This document shows, one piece after another, positions 8,783-17,996 of a stretch of 64,000 bases of DNA. How positions within the stretch are numbered: the first letter of the stretch is position 1; every line of letters begins with the position of its first letter. This DNA comes from Nakamurella multipartita DSM 44233 (GTDB lineage: Bacteria; Actinomycetota; Actinomycetes; Mycobacteriales; Nakamurellaceae), in contig NC_013235.1 of assembly GCF_000024365.1 (NCBI RefSeq), forward strand, positions 5,208,001 to 5,272,000, read 5' to 3'. A model generated the notes under the pieces. The model ran no database searches. It was not told where the DNA came from and saw nothing but the letters and a program-made list of their open reading frames with translations. The position numbers and the translations under genes were made by a program.

Positions 8783-11614
8783 ATGCAGATTCGGGATCTC
8801 GGCCCACTCGTCGTGGAGCGAGACGGATTGCCGGTCGGCCTCGGCGCCGGCCGGCTGGCGGCGGCGCTGAGCCCGCTGGCCAACCGGGTCGGCGAGGTGG
8901 TCGGGACCACGGCGCTGGTCGAGGCGGTGTGGGGTCCCCACGCCCCACCACGGGCGCCGCAGCTGCTCGAATCGGTGATCTGGCGGCTGCGCAAGGAGCT
9001 CGAACCGGGCCGGGCCGCCCGGGCCGCGCCGGTGCTGCTGCGCCGCGAAACCCTGGGGTATCGGCTGGATCTGCCGCCCGACGCGGTCGACTCCACCGAG
9101 CTGCGGACGGCCGCCCCGCAGATCCGCGGGTGGGCCGCGGACGGTCGATCGGAGCAGGTGCTGGAGCGCTCGGCCGGGGTGCTGAGCCGGTGGCGGGGCG
9201 AGCCCTACGCCGACCTGACCGACCACGGCTGGCTCGGGCCGGCCCGTCAGCAGCTGGTCGACGCCCGCATCGACATCGCCGAGCTGCGGGTGCAGGCCCT
9301 GCTCGACCTCGGCCGCCCGGAGGACGCGATCGGCGAGCTCGACCCGCTGCTGGCCGAGCATCCGCTGCGCGAACGACTGTGGGCCCAGCGCATCGCCGGC
9401 CTGTACCGGGCCGGCCGGCCGGCCGACGCGTTGGCCGACTTCACCCGGGCCCGCGCGGTGCTGGCCGACGAACTGGGCATCGATCCGGGCCGGGAGTTGC
9501 GCGAGCTGCACCGGCGCATCCTCGAGCAGGACCCCGCGCTGGACCTGCGGCCGGCCACCCGACCCACCGTCGTCGTGTCCGACCTGCCACGCGGCCGCAC
9601 GTCGCTGATCGGGCGCGACGACGACCTGGCCACCCTCACCGGGGAGCTGGGCCAGGTGCGGCTGGTCACCCTGGCCGGGCCGGGTGGCGCCGGCAAGACG
9701 CGACTGGCCGTGGAGGTCGGCCATGCGGCCACCCGATTCCCCGACACCCGATTCCCCGACGGTGTGCACTTCGTCGACCTGGCTCCGGTCCGCGACCGGG
9801 ACCTGCTCGTCGTCGCGATCGCCGGCACCCTGGAACCGGCCGGGCAACCCGGTCGGCGGCCGATCGAGGTCGTGACCGCCCGGCTCGCCGACGCGGACGC
9901 CCTGCTGATCCTGGACAACTGCGAGCAGCTGATCGACGCGTGCGCCGAGGTGGTCCCGGAGATCCTCGACCGCTGTCCGCGGGTCCGGGTACTGGCCACC
10001 AGCCGCGAGCCCCTGGAGCTGCCCGGCGAGTACGTGCACCGGCTGGGCCCGCTGCCGGTGGCGCCGGCCGGCGCCGTTCCCGGCCCGGCCCAGGAACTGT
10101 TCCTGGCCCGCACCGGCGGCACCACCGGGCCCGACCCGGCCGATCCGGACGGCGAGCTGGTCCGCCGGATCTGCCTCGCGGTCGGCGGTCTGCCGTTGGG
10201 GATCGAGCTCGCCGCCGCCCAGGCCGACACGTTCGCACTGAGCGAGATCGTCGAGGCGCTGGAACACAATCCGGCCGAGTTGGCCCGCCGAGGCACCGGA
10301 CCCCCGCGTCAGGCCTCGCTGCGGGAGACCGTCGACTGGGGCTACCGGCTGGCCCGTCACGACGAGCAGGTCCTGCACCGCCGGCTGGCGGTCATTCCCG
10401 GACCGTTCACCCTGGACGTGGCCACCGCCCTGTGCGACCTGGCCCCGCTCCGGGCCGATCGGGCCATGAGCCTGGTCGGTGGCCTGGTGCACCGGTCACT
10501 GCTGGTCGCCGCCCGCCCGACCCGCGGAGCGTCCTCGTTCCACCAACTGGCCCCGATCCGGGCCCATGCCGCGTCCGTGCTCGACGACGCCGAGCGCGCG
10601 GCCATCGAGGCGGTCCGCGACCGGTGGCTCAACGGACGGATCGCCGCCGCACCGGTCGACGGGGCGGGCCAGGCGGCGTTCCTGGACTGGCTGGAGGGCA
10701 ACGCCGCCACGCTGCGGGCCAGCCTGGATTCGACCCTGCACCGCGGCGGGGATCGCACCGCCCCGTCCATGGTGCTGGCCCTGCTCGGCGGTTGGTTCGA
10801 ACGGGGCCGGCTGACCGAGGCCGCGCACTGGGTCGAGCGGCTGCGGGCCCGGCCGCGCGGGCGGCACCCCCTTGACGACGCCCTGGTCGACGTGGCCGCC
10901 GGCGCCGTGCTGGCCCTGGAGCATCACCGGGACCCGGCGGCCGAGCTGCTGCGCTCCGCGCTGCCCCGGCTCGAGTCCGCCCCGGCCGACTCGACCGCAC
11001 AGGTGGCCTCGGCGCTGCGGATCGGGGCGGTGGCCGCGTGGACCGGCGATCTGTGGGACATTGCCGCCGACTACCAGGACGCGGGATTGCGGTTCGGCCA
11101 CGTGGCCGGCCTCCCCCACCTGGAGCTGGCCTGCCGGGCCATCCGCGCCGCCAACTGGTCCTTCGCGGGCGACCGGGCCGCCGGGATCGCCGAAGCCGGC
11201 GAGGTGCTCCAGACGGCCAAGACGACGGGCAACGACCTGGCCGCGCTGTTCGCGCTCGTCGCCCTGACGGTGACGGCACTGACCCAGGGTGAGCCGCAGG
11301 TCGCCCTGGGCTATTCCGACCAGCTGCTGCTGACCCATCGCCGGATGGGCACCCTGGCGGTCAGCGACACCATCGAGACCCGGGCCTCGATCCGCCTCGG
11401 CGCCGGTGACCTCCCGGCGGCCGTCCGCTGCCTGGGGGCCTCGGCCGGCCTGAACCGGCGGTTGGGTCGGGACTGGCCCTGGCACGAGTTCACCCCCGCG
11501 GTGCTCGACGAGCTGCGGCAGCGGCTGGAGCCGGCCGAGTTCGACCGGCACTGGGCCAGCGGGGAACGGCTCGGGCGGGGCGACCCGGAGCGCTTCACGC
11601 CGGACTGGATCTGA
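8783..11614 (+). CDS. SARP/AfsR-type transcriptional regulator with BTAD and NB-ARC ATPase domains
   Basis: Large STAND-class regulator, 943 aa. Domains: N-terminal OmpR-like winged helix (about residues 1-90, with EAVWGPHAPPRAPQLLESVI), bacterial transcriptional activator domain (about 95-245, including RQQLVDARIDIAELRVQALL), then an NB-ARC/AAA ATPase with Walker A K305 (AGPGGAGKTRLA) and Walker B D378 (ALLILDNCEQL), and a helical TPR-like C-terminus. There is no C-terminal LuxR helix-turn-helix. ATG 8783 lies 6 nt after TACCCT, so the mRNA is probably leaderless. Targets are unknown; the alpha/beta hydrolase about 0.5 kb downstream on the same strand is a candidate. Relatives control secondary metabolism in Streptomyces, but no such cluster is visible here. 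Confidence 0.9.
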   Translation: MQIRDLGPLVVERDGLPVGLGAGRLAAALSPLANRVGEVVGTTALVEAVWGPHAPPRAPQLLESVIWRLRKELEPGRAARAAPVLLRRETLGYRLDLPPDAVDSTELRTAAPQIRGWAADGRSEQVLERSAGVLSRWRGEPYADLTDHGWLGPARQQLVDARIDIAELRVQALLDLGRPEDAIGELDPLLAEHPLRERLWAQRIAGLYRAGRPADALADFTRARAVLADELGIDPGRELRELHRRILEQDPALDLRPATRPTVVVSDLPRGRTSLIGRDDDLATLTGELGQVRLVTLAGPGGAGKTRLAVEVGHAATRFPDTRFPDGVHFVDLAPVRDRDLLVVAIAGTLEPAGQPGRRPIEVVTARLADADALLILDNCEQLIDACAEVVPEILDRCPRVRVLATSREPLELPGEYVHRLGPLPVAPAGAVPGPAQELFLARTGGTTGPDPADPDGELVRRICLAVGGLPLGIELAAAQADTFALSEIVEALEHNPAELARRGTGPPRQASLRETVDWGYRLARHDEQVLHRRLAVIPGPFTLDVATALCDLAPLRADRAMSLVGGLVHRSLLVAARPTRGASSFHQLAPIRAHAASVLDDAERAAIEAVRDRWLNGRIAAAPVDGAGQAAFLDWLEGNAATLRASLDSTLHRGGDRTAPSMVLALLGGWFERGRLTEAAHWVERLRARPRGRHPLDDALVDVAAGAVLALEHHRDPAAELLRSALPRLESAPADSTAQVASALRIGAVAAWTGDLWDIAADYQDAGLRFGHVAGLPHLELACRAIRAANWSFAGDRAAGIAEAGEVLQTAKTTGNDLAALFALVALTVTALTQGEPQVALGYSDQLLLTHRRMGTLAVSDTIETRASIRLGAGDLPAAVRCLGASAGLNRRLGRDWPWHEFTPAVLDELRQRLEPAEFDRHWASGERLGRGDPERFTPDWI

Positions 11615-11924
11615 CCGGTGGGTATCCGCTCGGCGCACCGGGTGTGATCGGCCGCGCCGCCCGCAGCGCCTGCAGCGCGGCTTCCTCGTCGGCCCGCCGG
11701 GCGCCCTCGTCGCCGCTCGTCCGGGCCCGATCGGCCGCCCGCCGGAAATGGCCGGCCGCGGCCTGGTACTCGCGGCGGGCAGTGCCGGCGTCGTCGGCGT
11801 CCAGGGCCCGATCGGCCCGCTCGATCGCCCGTTCACCGGCCCGGCGCTCCCGGCGTTCGGCATCGGCATCGACATCGGCATCGACATCGCCCGGGGTCGG
11901 ATCGGAGTGCTGGGACACGGGCAT
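11595..11924 (-). CDS. Small Ala/Arg/Asp-rich hypothetical protein
   Basis: Unrecognised 109-aa protein with a predicted long charged helix: Asp/Ala repeats near the N-terminus (DVDADVDADAE, from tandem copies of gacatcggcatc read on the other strand), then Arg/Ala-rich coiled-coil-like sequence (REYQAAAGHFRRAADRAR). The 3' end overlaps the last 20 bp of the convergent SARP-type gene. Composition could partly be a GC-rich open-frame artefact, but no other gene occupies this stretch and start and stop are sensible. No function assigned. Confidence 0.45.
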   Translation of the reverse strand: MPVSQHSDPTPGDVDADVDADAERRERRAGERAIERADRALDADDAGTARREYQAAAGHFRRAADRARTSGDEGARRADEEAALQALRAARPITPGAPSGYPPVRSSPA

Positions 11925-12130
11925 CGCCCCTCTCGGCGTCGTGGGGTCGGGGTGCGTCGACCCGGACCGATCCGATCGTGCCGGGCGGCACTGTCACCGC
12001 ACTCGCACGACGGCGGGCGGTCGGCCCGGCGTGAGAACCGCGATGAGAGTCGCGTGACAGTGGCCGGTGGCAGGGTCGTGACCATCAGATCTGTGCACCC
12101 GGCCGAACGCCACGAGACGAGGGACATCCG

Positions 12131-13351
12131 ATGACCAAGCTGCTGCTCGACGACGATCTGCTCGACGCCCAGCTGATCCGCGCGGTGGGCGCGACCAGCC
12201 ATCAGGGGGCCGACCTCGGCGAGGTCGTGCAGGCGGTCCGGGGACTCGACGAAACGGACCTCACCGCCTGGTACGAGGCCTGGAACACCCTGGGCGAGCG
12301 GACTTTCGAGCTCGGCGAGCAGCAGGAGGCGGCCGGCCACCGGATCAGCGCCCGCAAGGCGTTCCTGCGGGCCTGCACCTACCTGCGCACGGGTGGCTCG
12401 ATGCTGTACAGCACGCCGGTCGATCCGCGGATGGCCCTGAGCAATACCCGGCAGACCGCCGCGTTCCGCCGGGCGGCCGCGCTGATGGACACCCCGGTGG
12501 AGGTCGTGCAGATTCCGTTCGAGGACACGACGCTACCCGGGTACTTCCTGCGCGCGGCCGACGAGATCGGAGTGCGCCGGGCCACCCTCATCGGTTTCGG
12601 CGGGTACGACGGCACCTGCGAGGAGTGCTATTTCTACTTCGCCGCGCCGGCGCTGGCCCGCGGGTACAACGTGCTGATCTTCGACGGGCCCGGCCAGGGT
12701 GCCGCCCTGCTCCAGCAGGGTCTGCCGATGCGGCCGGACTGGGACGCGGTGATCACCCCGGTGGTCGATTTCCTGCTGGCCCGGCCCGATGTCGACCCGA
12801 ACCGGATCGCCCTGGCCGGCCTGTCCCTGGGCGGCTTCCTCGGGCCGCGCGCGGCGGCCAAGGAACACCGGCTGGCCGCCCTGATCGCGGACTCCGGCGC
12901 CTATGACATGTACGCGGGGGCGATCGCCCGGCTGCCGGAGTCCATCGCCAAGGGCTACGAGGCGGGGGACGCGGACGCGCGAGCCGCGCTGGCCCAGATC
13001 CTCGATGGCATGGCCGCGAAGCCCACGGCCGGCTGGAGCATGCGCCGCGGCGTCGTCGTGCACGGCGTGACCGACCCGCTGGCCTACTTCGACACGATGA
13101 AGGACTTCCGGCTCAACGGCTACGCGCAGACCATCACCTGCCCGACCCTGGTGACCCACGCCGAGGGCGACGCCGTCGGGGCCAGCGCACCCCAGACGTT
13201 CGAGGCGCTGACGGTGCCGGACAAGCAGCTGATCACCTTCACCGCGGCCGAGGGCGGCGGGGACCACTGCGAGGCCGCCGCCCGGACACTGTTCGACACC
13301 CGCGCCTTCGCCTGGCTGGACGAGCGGCTGCGTCCGGACGTCCTGGCCTGA
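12131..13351 (+). CDS. Alpha/beta hydrolase, FrsA/dihydroxypseudooxynicotine-hydrolase-like
   Basis: Cytoplasmic alpha/beta hydrolase, 406 aa, with a helical N-terminal region of about 130 residues before the hydrolase core. Nucleophile Ser lies in AGLSLGGFLG; the oxyanion/lid region reads LIFDGPGQGAALLQQG; a C-terminal acid and GDHCEAA provide likely Asp/His partners. Such proteins hydrolyse C-C or ester bonds of small aromatic or acyl substrates, but the substrate cannot be read here. A same-length homologue is encoded at 42168-43388, with the same GLPMRPDWDAV/TPV signature. It may be controlled by the SARP-type regulator upstream. ATG 12131 has a weak GACGAGGG-like leader. Confidence 0.8.
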   Translation: MTKLLLDDDLLDAQLIRAVGATSHQGADLGEVVQAVRGLDETDLTAWYEAWNTLGERTFELGEQQEAAGHRISARKAFLRACTYLRTGGSMLYSTPVDPRMALSNTRQTAAFRRAAALMDTPVEVVQIPFEDTTLPGYFLRAADEIGVRRATLIGFGGYDGTCEECYFYFAAPALARGYNVLIFDGPGQGAALLQQGLPMRPDWDAVITPVVDFLLARPDVDPNRIALAGLSLGGFLGPRAAAKEHRLAALIADSGAYDMYAGAIARLPESIAKGYEAGDADARAALAQILDGMAAKPTAGWSMRRGVVVHGVTDPLAYFDTMKDFRLNGYAQTITCPTLVTHAEGDAVGASAPQTFEALTVPDKQLITFTAAEGGGDHCEAAARTLFDTRAFAWLDERLRPDVLA

Positions 13352-13353
13352 CC

Positions 13354-13394
13354 GTCGGGGCCGGCCCGGATCGGGTGACCGGGCCGGCCCCGAC
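13354..13394 (+). terminator. GC-rich hairpin after alpha/beta hydrolase gene
   Basis: A perfect 15-bp inverted repeat (13354-13368 with 13380-13394; GTCGGGGCCGGCCCG and its complement) with an 11-nt loop starts 3 nt after the stop codon. There is no T-run, which is common for actinobacterial terminators. Confidence 0.6.
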
Positions 13395-13454
13395 ATAGCA
13401 ACCGCACAGCCGTACCCGGAGGGCCTCCCAGGTCGATGCCGCACCGTCATCGGC

Positions 13455-14762
13455 ATGAGTGCGTTCACGCTGACCGATGGCTGGGCCGGGGATCTGGACC
13501 CGGACGGCGAGCCGGAGCCCCCCGGTACCCGGTCGACCCGGGTGACCCTGGACGTCGTCGTCCCCGTCTACAACGAAGAACTCGATCTGCCGCGCAGCGT
13601 GGCGCGGCTGCACGACTACCTGAGCTCCCAGGTCCCGATGAGTTTCCGGATCACCATCGCGGACAACGCCTCCACCGACCGGACGGCGGCCATCGCCGAC
13701 GAGCTGGCCCGGCAGCACCCGCAGGTGCGCGCGGTCCATCTGGGCCAGAAGGGACGCGGGCGAGCGCTCAAGCAGGTCTGGTTGGACTCCGACGCCGACG
13801 TCCTGGTCTACATGGACGTGGACCTGTCCACCGACCTGTCCGCCCTGCTGCCGGTGGTCGCGCCGCTGGTCTCCGGCCACTCGGACCTGGCGATCGGCAC
13901 CCGACTGCACCGCGGGTCCCGGGTTATCCGAGGACCCAAGCGGGAATTCATCTCTCGCTGTTACAACCTGATCCTGCGGGGCACCCTGGCGGCCCGCTTC
14001 TCCGACGCCCAGTGCGGGTTCAAGGCGATCCGGCGCAACGTCGCCCAGCAGCTGCTGCCGCTGGTTCAGGACACCGGCTGGTTCTTCGACACCGAGTTGC
14101 TGGTGCTGGCCGAACGGTCGGGCCTGCGGATCCATGAGGTGCCGGTCGACTGGACCGACGACCCGGATTCCCGCGTCGACATCGCGCAGACGGCCAAGGA
14201 CGACCTGCGGGGCGTTTGGCGGGTGGGCCGGGCCCTGGCCAACGGCTCGCTGCCGCTGGCCGACGTGCGCCAGCAGCTGGGCCGCGCGCCGCTGGAACCG
14301 GCCACCCCCGGGGTGCCCAGCGGGATGACCAAACAGATCGTCCGGTTCGCGGCGATCGGCGTCGCCAGCACGCTGGCCTACCTGGTGCTGTTCTTCCTGT
14401 TCCGGCTGGGCGTCGACGCCCAGGCAGCCAACTTCCTGGCCCTGGCCATCACCGCCGTCGCCAACACCGCCGCCAACCGCCGGATCACCTTCGGCATCCA
14501 GGGCCGCACCGGAGCCGTCCGGCACCAGTTCCAGGGCTTCGGCGTCTTCCTGCTCGGGCTGGGCATCACCAGCGGTTCGCTGGCCCTGCTCACCGCGATC
14601 ACTGCGCAGCCCAGCGTGCCGGTGGAGATCGCCGTCCTCGTGCTGGCCAACCTGGTGGCCACCGCGGTCCGGTTCGTCCTGCTGCGCAGCTGGGTATTCC
14701 GCCGCGCCGCCGAGCCCGCCGCGTCCCCGACCCGCATCCCCGTCACGACCATCGAGGAATAG
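13455..14762 (+). CDS. Family 2 glycosyltransferase fused to a GtrA-like membrane domain
   Basis: 435-aa two-domain membrane protein. The N-terminal GT2 domain (about residues 30-270) has the GT-A fold signs VVVPVYNEELDLP, the metal-binding MDVDLSTD and RCYNLILRG of dolichol-phosphate-mannose-synthase-like enzymes. The C-terminal domain (about 290-420) has four hydrophobic helices typical of GtrA (IVRFAAIGVASTLAYLVLFF). It probably transfers a sugar from an NDP donor to polyprenyl phosphate and flips it. The stop is 2 nt before the GT39-type gene, so both act together in glycosylating an envelope or secreted acceptor. Confidence 0.85.
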   Translation: MSAFTLTDGWAGDLDPDGEPEPPGTRSTRVTLDVVVPVYNEELDLPRSVARLHDYLSSQVPMSFRITIADNASTDRTAAIADELARQHPQVRAVHLGQKGRGRALKQVWLDSDADVLVYMDVDLSTDLSALLPVVAPLVSGHSDLAIGTRLHRGSRVIRGPKREFISRCYNLILRGTLAARFSDAQCGFKAIRRNVAQQLLPLVQDTGWFFDTELLVLAERSGLRIHEVPVDWTDDPDSRVDIAQTAKDDLRGVWRVGRALANGSLPLADVRQQLGRAPLEPATPGVPSGMTKQIVRFAAIGVASTLAYLVLFFLFRLGVDAQAANFLALAITAVANTAANRRITFGIQGRTGAVRHQFQGFGVFLLGLGITSGSLALLTAITAQPSVPVEIAVLVLANLVATAVRFVLLRSWVFRRAAEPAASPTRIPVTTIEE

Positions 14763-14764
14763 CC

Positions 14765-16870
14765 ATGTCCACCCTGACCGACGGCCCGGCCACCGCGGCC
14801 CCACCCCCGCTCCCCCCGACCCCGGCCGACGGGCCGCGTCCGGGGCATCCACGCAGTTGGGCGGGTCGCCTGTTCCTCGGCCCGGCCGACGACCCCCGGT
14901 GGGCCCGCCCCGCGCTGTGGGGCCTGCTCGCCGTCACCGCGGCGCTCTACCTGTGGAACCTGTCCGCATCCGGCTACGCCAACGACTTCTACGCGGCGGC
15001 GGTGAAGGCCGGAACGCAGGACCTCAAGGCCTGGCTGTTCGCCTCGCTGGACTCGTCCAACGCGATCACGGTCGACAAACCGCCGGCCTCGATCTGGCTG
15101 ATGGCCCTGTCCGGCCGGATCTTCGGGTTCAGCTCGTGGTCGATGCTGATCCCGCAGGCGCTGCTCGGGGTGGGCACCGTCGCCCTGGTCTGGGCGGCGG
15201 TGCGCCGCTGGTCCGGGGACGCCGCCGGCCTGGTCGCCGGCGCGCTGGTCACGGTGACCCCGGTCGCCGCGCTGATGTTCCGGTTCAACAACCCGGACGC
15301 GCTGCTGGTCTTCCTGATGACGCTGGCCGGCTACTTCGTCGTCCGCGCCGTGGAGACCGAGCGTGGCCGCAGCGCCCTCCGCTGGCTGCTGCTGGCCGGC
15401 GTCGCCCTCGGGTTCGCCTTCCTGACCAAGATGCTGCAGGGCCTGCTGGTGCTGCCGGCGTTCGCGCTGGCCTACCTGGTTGCCGGGCAGTCCCGGTTGT
15501 GGACGCGGATCTGGCACCTGCTGGCCGCCGGTGGCGCGCTGATCGTGTCGGCCGGCTGGTACGTGCTGCTGGTCTCGCTGTGGCCGGCCGATTCCCGGCC
15601 GTACATCGGCGGCAGCACCGACAACTCGTTGTGGCAGCTGGCGATCGGCTACAACGGCCTGTCCCGGATCTTCGGCCGGTCCGCCTCGACCGCGACCGGC
15701 GGCGGCGCACCCGCCGGCGGTGGCGGCGGGTTCGGCGGCAACGCCGGGTTCGGCGGCTCGACCGGCCTGGGCCGGATGTTCGGCACCTCGTTCGGTACCG
15801 AGATCTCCTGGATGCTGCCGGCGGCCCTGATCGGCCTGCTCGCCGGTCTCTGGTTCACCCGGCGCTTCGCCCGTACCGACCGGATCCGGGCGGCGCTGAT
15901 CCTGTGGGGCGGCTCGCTCGTGGTGTCCGCGCTCGTCTTCTCGTACATGGAAGGCACCGTCCACCCGTACTACTCGGTGGCGCTGGCGCCGTTCATCGCC
16001 GCCACCATCGCGGTGTCCGGTCGCGAACTGTGGCGGGGGCGGGACAACCACGTCGTCCGCGCCGTGCTGGCGTTGATGATCGCGGCCACCGGCATCTGGT
16101 CGTTCCTCCTGCTGTCCCGGGATTCGAGCTGGCTGCCCTGGCTGCGCTGGGTGGTCCTGACCGGGGCGCTGGCCGGCGCGGCCCTGCTGGTGGTCTCCGC
16201 CGGCGCCTGGCGTCGCTTCGCGATCATCGGCCTGCTCGTCGGCTCGTTGACCGCGCTGTCCGGCGCGGCTGCCTGGACCGTGGCCACCGCCGCCACCGCG
16301 CACAGCGGCTCCATCCCGACCTCGGGACCGTCCGGGTCCGGCGCCGGCGGCTTCGGTGGCGGGCGCGCCGGTTCGGGTGGTCTGCCCGCCGGAATCGCCG
16401 ACCTTCCGGCCGGCGACCTCCCGACCGGCGCGCTCCCGGACGATCTTGCTGCCGGCGACCTGCCGACGGACGGGTCCTTCACTCCGCCCACCGGCGGCCT
16501 CAGCGCCCCACCGGGCGGCGGCTTCGGCGGCGAGTCCACGACCGTGAACTCCGACCTGATCGACCTGCTCAACGCCACCACCACCCGCTGGTCGGCGGCG
16601 GTGTCCGGGGCGCAGTCCGCGGCCCCGTACATCCTGAACACCGACACCGCGGTGATGGCCATCGGCGGCTTCTCCGGCGACCCGTACCCGACCCTGGCCC
16701 AGTTCCAGCAGTACGTGACCGACGGCGACATCAGCTACTACATCGCCGGCGGCGGAATGGGCGGCGGCCGGGGCGGGAACTCGGAGATCGCGCAGTGGGT
16801 GGAGGCGAACTTCACGGCCTCCACCGTGGGCGGCGTGACCGTCTACGACCTGCGGCCGGTCGCGAGCTGA
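14765..16870 (+). CDS. GT39/ArnT-like multi-pass membrane glycosyltransferase
   Basis: 701-aa integral membrane transferase using a lipid-linked sugar, presumably the one made by the upstream GT2-GtrA protein. After a Pro-rich N-terminus, the first extracytoplasmic loop has the acidic dyad region GYANDFYAAAVKAG and DKPPASIWLMAL, as in Dol-P-Man/ArnT-type enzymes. About ten helices follow (residues about 40-520). The C-terminal extracytoplasmic part holds a Gly-rich loop (GGGGGFGGNAGFGG), PAGDLPTG-like repeats and a globular tail with YILNTDTAVMAIGGFSGDPY. ATG 14765 lies 2 nt after the upstream stop. Acceptor unknown. In-frame extension upstream overlaps the GT2 gene in another frame and is not real. 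Confidence 0.85.
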   Translation: MSTLTDGPATAAPPPLPPTPADGPRPGHPRSWAGRLFLGPADDPRWARPALWGLLAVTAALYLWNLSASGYANDFYAAAVKAGTQDLKAWLFASLDSSNAITVDKPPASIWLMALSGRIFGFSSWSMLIPQALLGVGTVALVWAAVRRWSGDAAGLVAGALVTVTPVAALMFRFNNPDALLVFLMTLAGYFVVRAVETERGRSALRWLLLAGVALGFAFLTKMLQGLLVLPAFALAYLVAGQSRLWTRIWHLLAAGGALIVSAGWYVLLVSLWPADSRPYIGGSTDNSLWQLAIGYNGLSRIFGRSASTATGGGAPAGGGGGFGGNAGFGGSTGLGRMFGTSFGTEISWMLPAALIGLLAGLWFTRRFARTDRIRAALILWGGSLVVSALVFSYMEGTVHPYYSVALAPFIAATIAVSGRELWRGRDNHVVRAVLALMIAATGIWSFLLLSRDSSWLPWLRWVVLTGALAGAALLVVSAGAWRRFAIIGLLVGSLTALSGAAAWTVATAATAHSGSIPTSGPSGSGAGGFGGGRAGSGGLPAGIADLPAGDLPTGALPDDLAAGDLPTDGSFTPPTGGLSAPPGGGFGGESTTVNSDLIDLLNATTTRWSAAVSGAQSAAPYILNTDTAVMAIGGFSGDPYPTLAQFQQYVTDGDISYYIAGGGMGGGRGGNSEIAQWVEANFTASTVGGVTVYDLRPVAS

Positions 16871-16889
16871 AAGATTCCCGCGAATCGGC

Positions 16890-16920
16890 TTGACCCTGAC
16901 GTCGCGTCAGGTTGCATCCT
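16890..16920 (+). promoter_or_regulatory. MerR-type promoter with 19-bp spacer and perfect operator palindrome
   Basis: TTGACC (16890-16895) and CATCCT (16915-16920) are separated by 19 bp, the over-long spacer typical of MerR-activated promoters. The spacer overlaps a perfect palindrome, CCTGACG-TCG-CGTCAGG (16895-16911). The MerR/TipA-like gene starts 52 nt after the -10 box, so this is its own promoter and operator. Confidence 0.8.
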
Positions 16921-16971
16921 CGATGAGGCCCGGGAGAAAGGAACCCGGGCCCATCGAGGGGATGGCAGCAG

Positions 16972-17733
16972 ATGAGTTACTCGGTCGGCCAGGTGGCCGA
17001 ACTGGCGGGTGTGACGGTCCGGACGTTGCACCACTACGGCCAGATCGGCCTGCTGGAACCGCAGGACCGCACCGGCGCCGGGTACCGCCGTTATTCCACG
17101 GACGACCTGGACCGGCTGCACACCATCCTGTTCTACCGGGAGCTCGGCTTCTCCCTCGATGACATCGCGACCATCCTGGCCGATCCGGCCGCCGGTCCGG
17201 GCGCCCATCTGCGACGGCAGCGGGAGCTCCTGACCGAGCGGATCAACCGGCTCACCGCGATGGTCGCCGCCGTGGACAAGGAATTGGAGGCCTACACCAT
17301 GGGTATTTCCCTGACGCCCGAGGAGAAGTTAGAGATCTTCGGGCCGAACTACAGCGAGGACTACGAGACCGAGGCACACCAACGCTGGGGCGACACCGAC
17401 GCCTGGAAGCAGTCCCAGCAGCGGACGTCGACGTTCACCAAGCAGCAGTGGATCGAGATCAAGGCGGCCGGTGACGAGCTCAACCGTCGTCTGGCCGAGG
17501 CGATGACCAGCGGCGCCGCCCCGGACAGCCCCGCGGCCATGGACCTGGCCGAGGAGCACCGGCGCTCGATCGAAACGTTCTACGACTGCGGGTACCAGAT
17601 GCACCGCGGGATCGGCGACATGTACGCCGCCGACGAGCGGTTCACCCGCACCTACGAGGACGTCGCCCCCGGGCTGGCCCAGTGGCTCCGGGACGCGATC
17701 CACGCCAACGCCGACCGGGCCGAGGCCCGCTGA
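16972..17733 (+). CDS. MerR-family regulator with TipAS antibiotic-recognition domain
   Basis: 253-aa transcription activator. N-terminal MerR winged helix (SVGQVAELAGVTVRTLHHY, then DRTGAGYRRY) and a long dimerisation helix to about residue 110, then a TipAS domain from about 115 (EEKLEIFGPNYSEDYETEA, YDCGYQMHRGIGDMYAADE) that in TipA binds thiopeptide antibiotics. An internal ATG at 17299 (MGISLTPEEK) with upstream GGAATTGGAGG could give a separate drug-binding domain, as TipAS arises in Streptomyces. Autoregulated through the palindromic 19-bp-spacer promoter. The gene end carries four GCTGAR hexamers (17729-17752). No resistance gene is adjacent. Confidence 0.92.
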   Translation: MSYSVGQVAELAGVTVRTLHHYGQIGLLEPQDRTGAGYRRYSTDDLDRLHTILFYRELGFSLDDIATILADPAAGPGAHLRRQRELLTERINRLTAMVAAVDKELEAYTMGISLTPEEKLEIFGPNYSEDYETEAHQRWGDTDAWKQSQQRTSTFTKQQWIEIKAAGDELNRRLAEAMTSGAAPDSPAAMDLAEEHRRSIETFYDCGYQMHRGIGDMYAADERFTRTYEDVAPGLAQWLRDAIHANADRAEAR

Positions 17734-17791
17734 AGCTGAAGCTGAGGCTGAGCAGCCGGTGGCAGCGGCTGTTTCGGCCGGGCGTAGGGCT

Positions 17792-17860
17792 GGCGCGCTG
17801 ATCCAAGGTTCCCCGAGCCGGACATTTCCGGCGCGGAATCGGCACTTCGATCAGCGCGCC
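17792..17860. repeat. Cassette A, upstream hairpin element
   Basis: Inverted repeat: GGCGCGCTGATCCAAG (17792-17807) pairs with CTTCGATCAGCGCGCC (17845-17860), 15 of 16 positions, around a 37-nt internal segment. A second copy of the same stem with an internal segment of the same length lies after the gene (19052-19116). The internal segment also resembles the solo element at 54003-54063. Confidence 0.75.
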
Positions 17861-17996
17861 GGCTGGGGCCGGCGGCCGGGGCACCAGTCCGCGGCGCGGG
17901 CCGGCCAGGCGGGGCGCGCCCAGTTGTCCACAGGACTTGTCCCCAGCCGGCGGGGATCGTCCCCGATCCTCGCCGGCCGTGCGCCAGGCTCGTCCG

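Noticed and set aside
11860..11920. Microsatellite-like gacatcggcatc repeat as a regulatory element
   Set aside because: It lies within a plausible small reading frame (DVDADVDAD) and has only about two to three copies.
14216..14764. Extension of the GT39 gene over the GT2-GtrA gene
   Set aside because: The stretch codes for GtrA in a different frame; the real start is ATG 14765.
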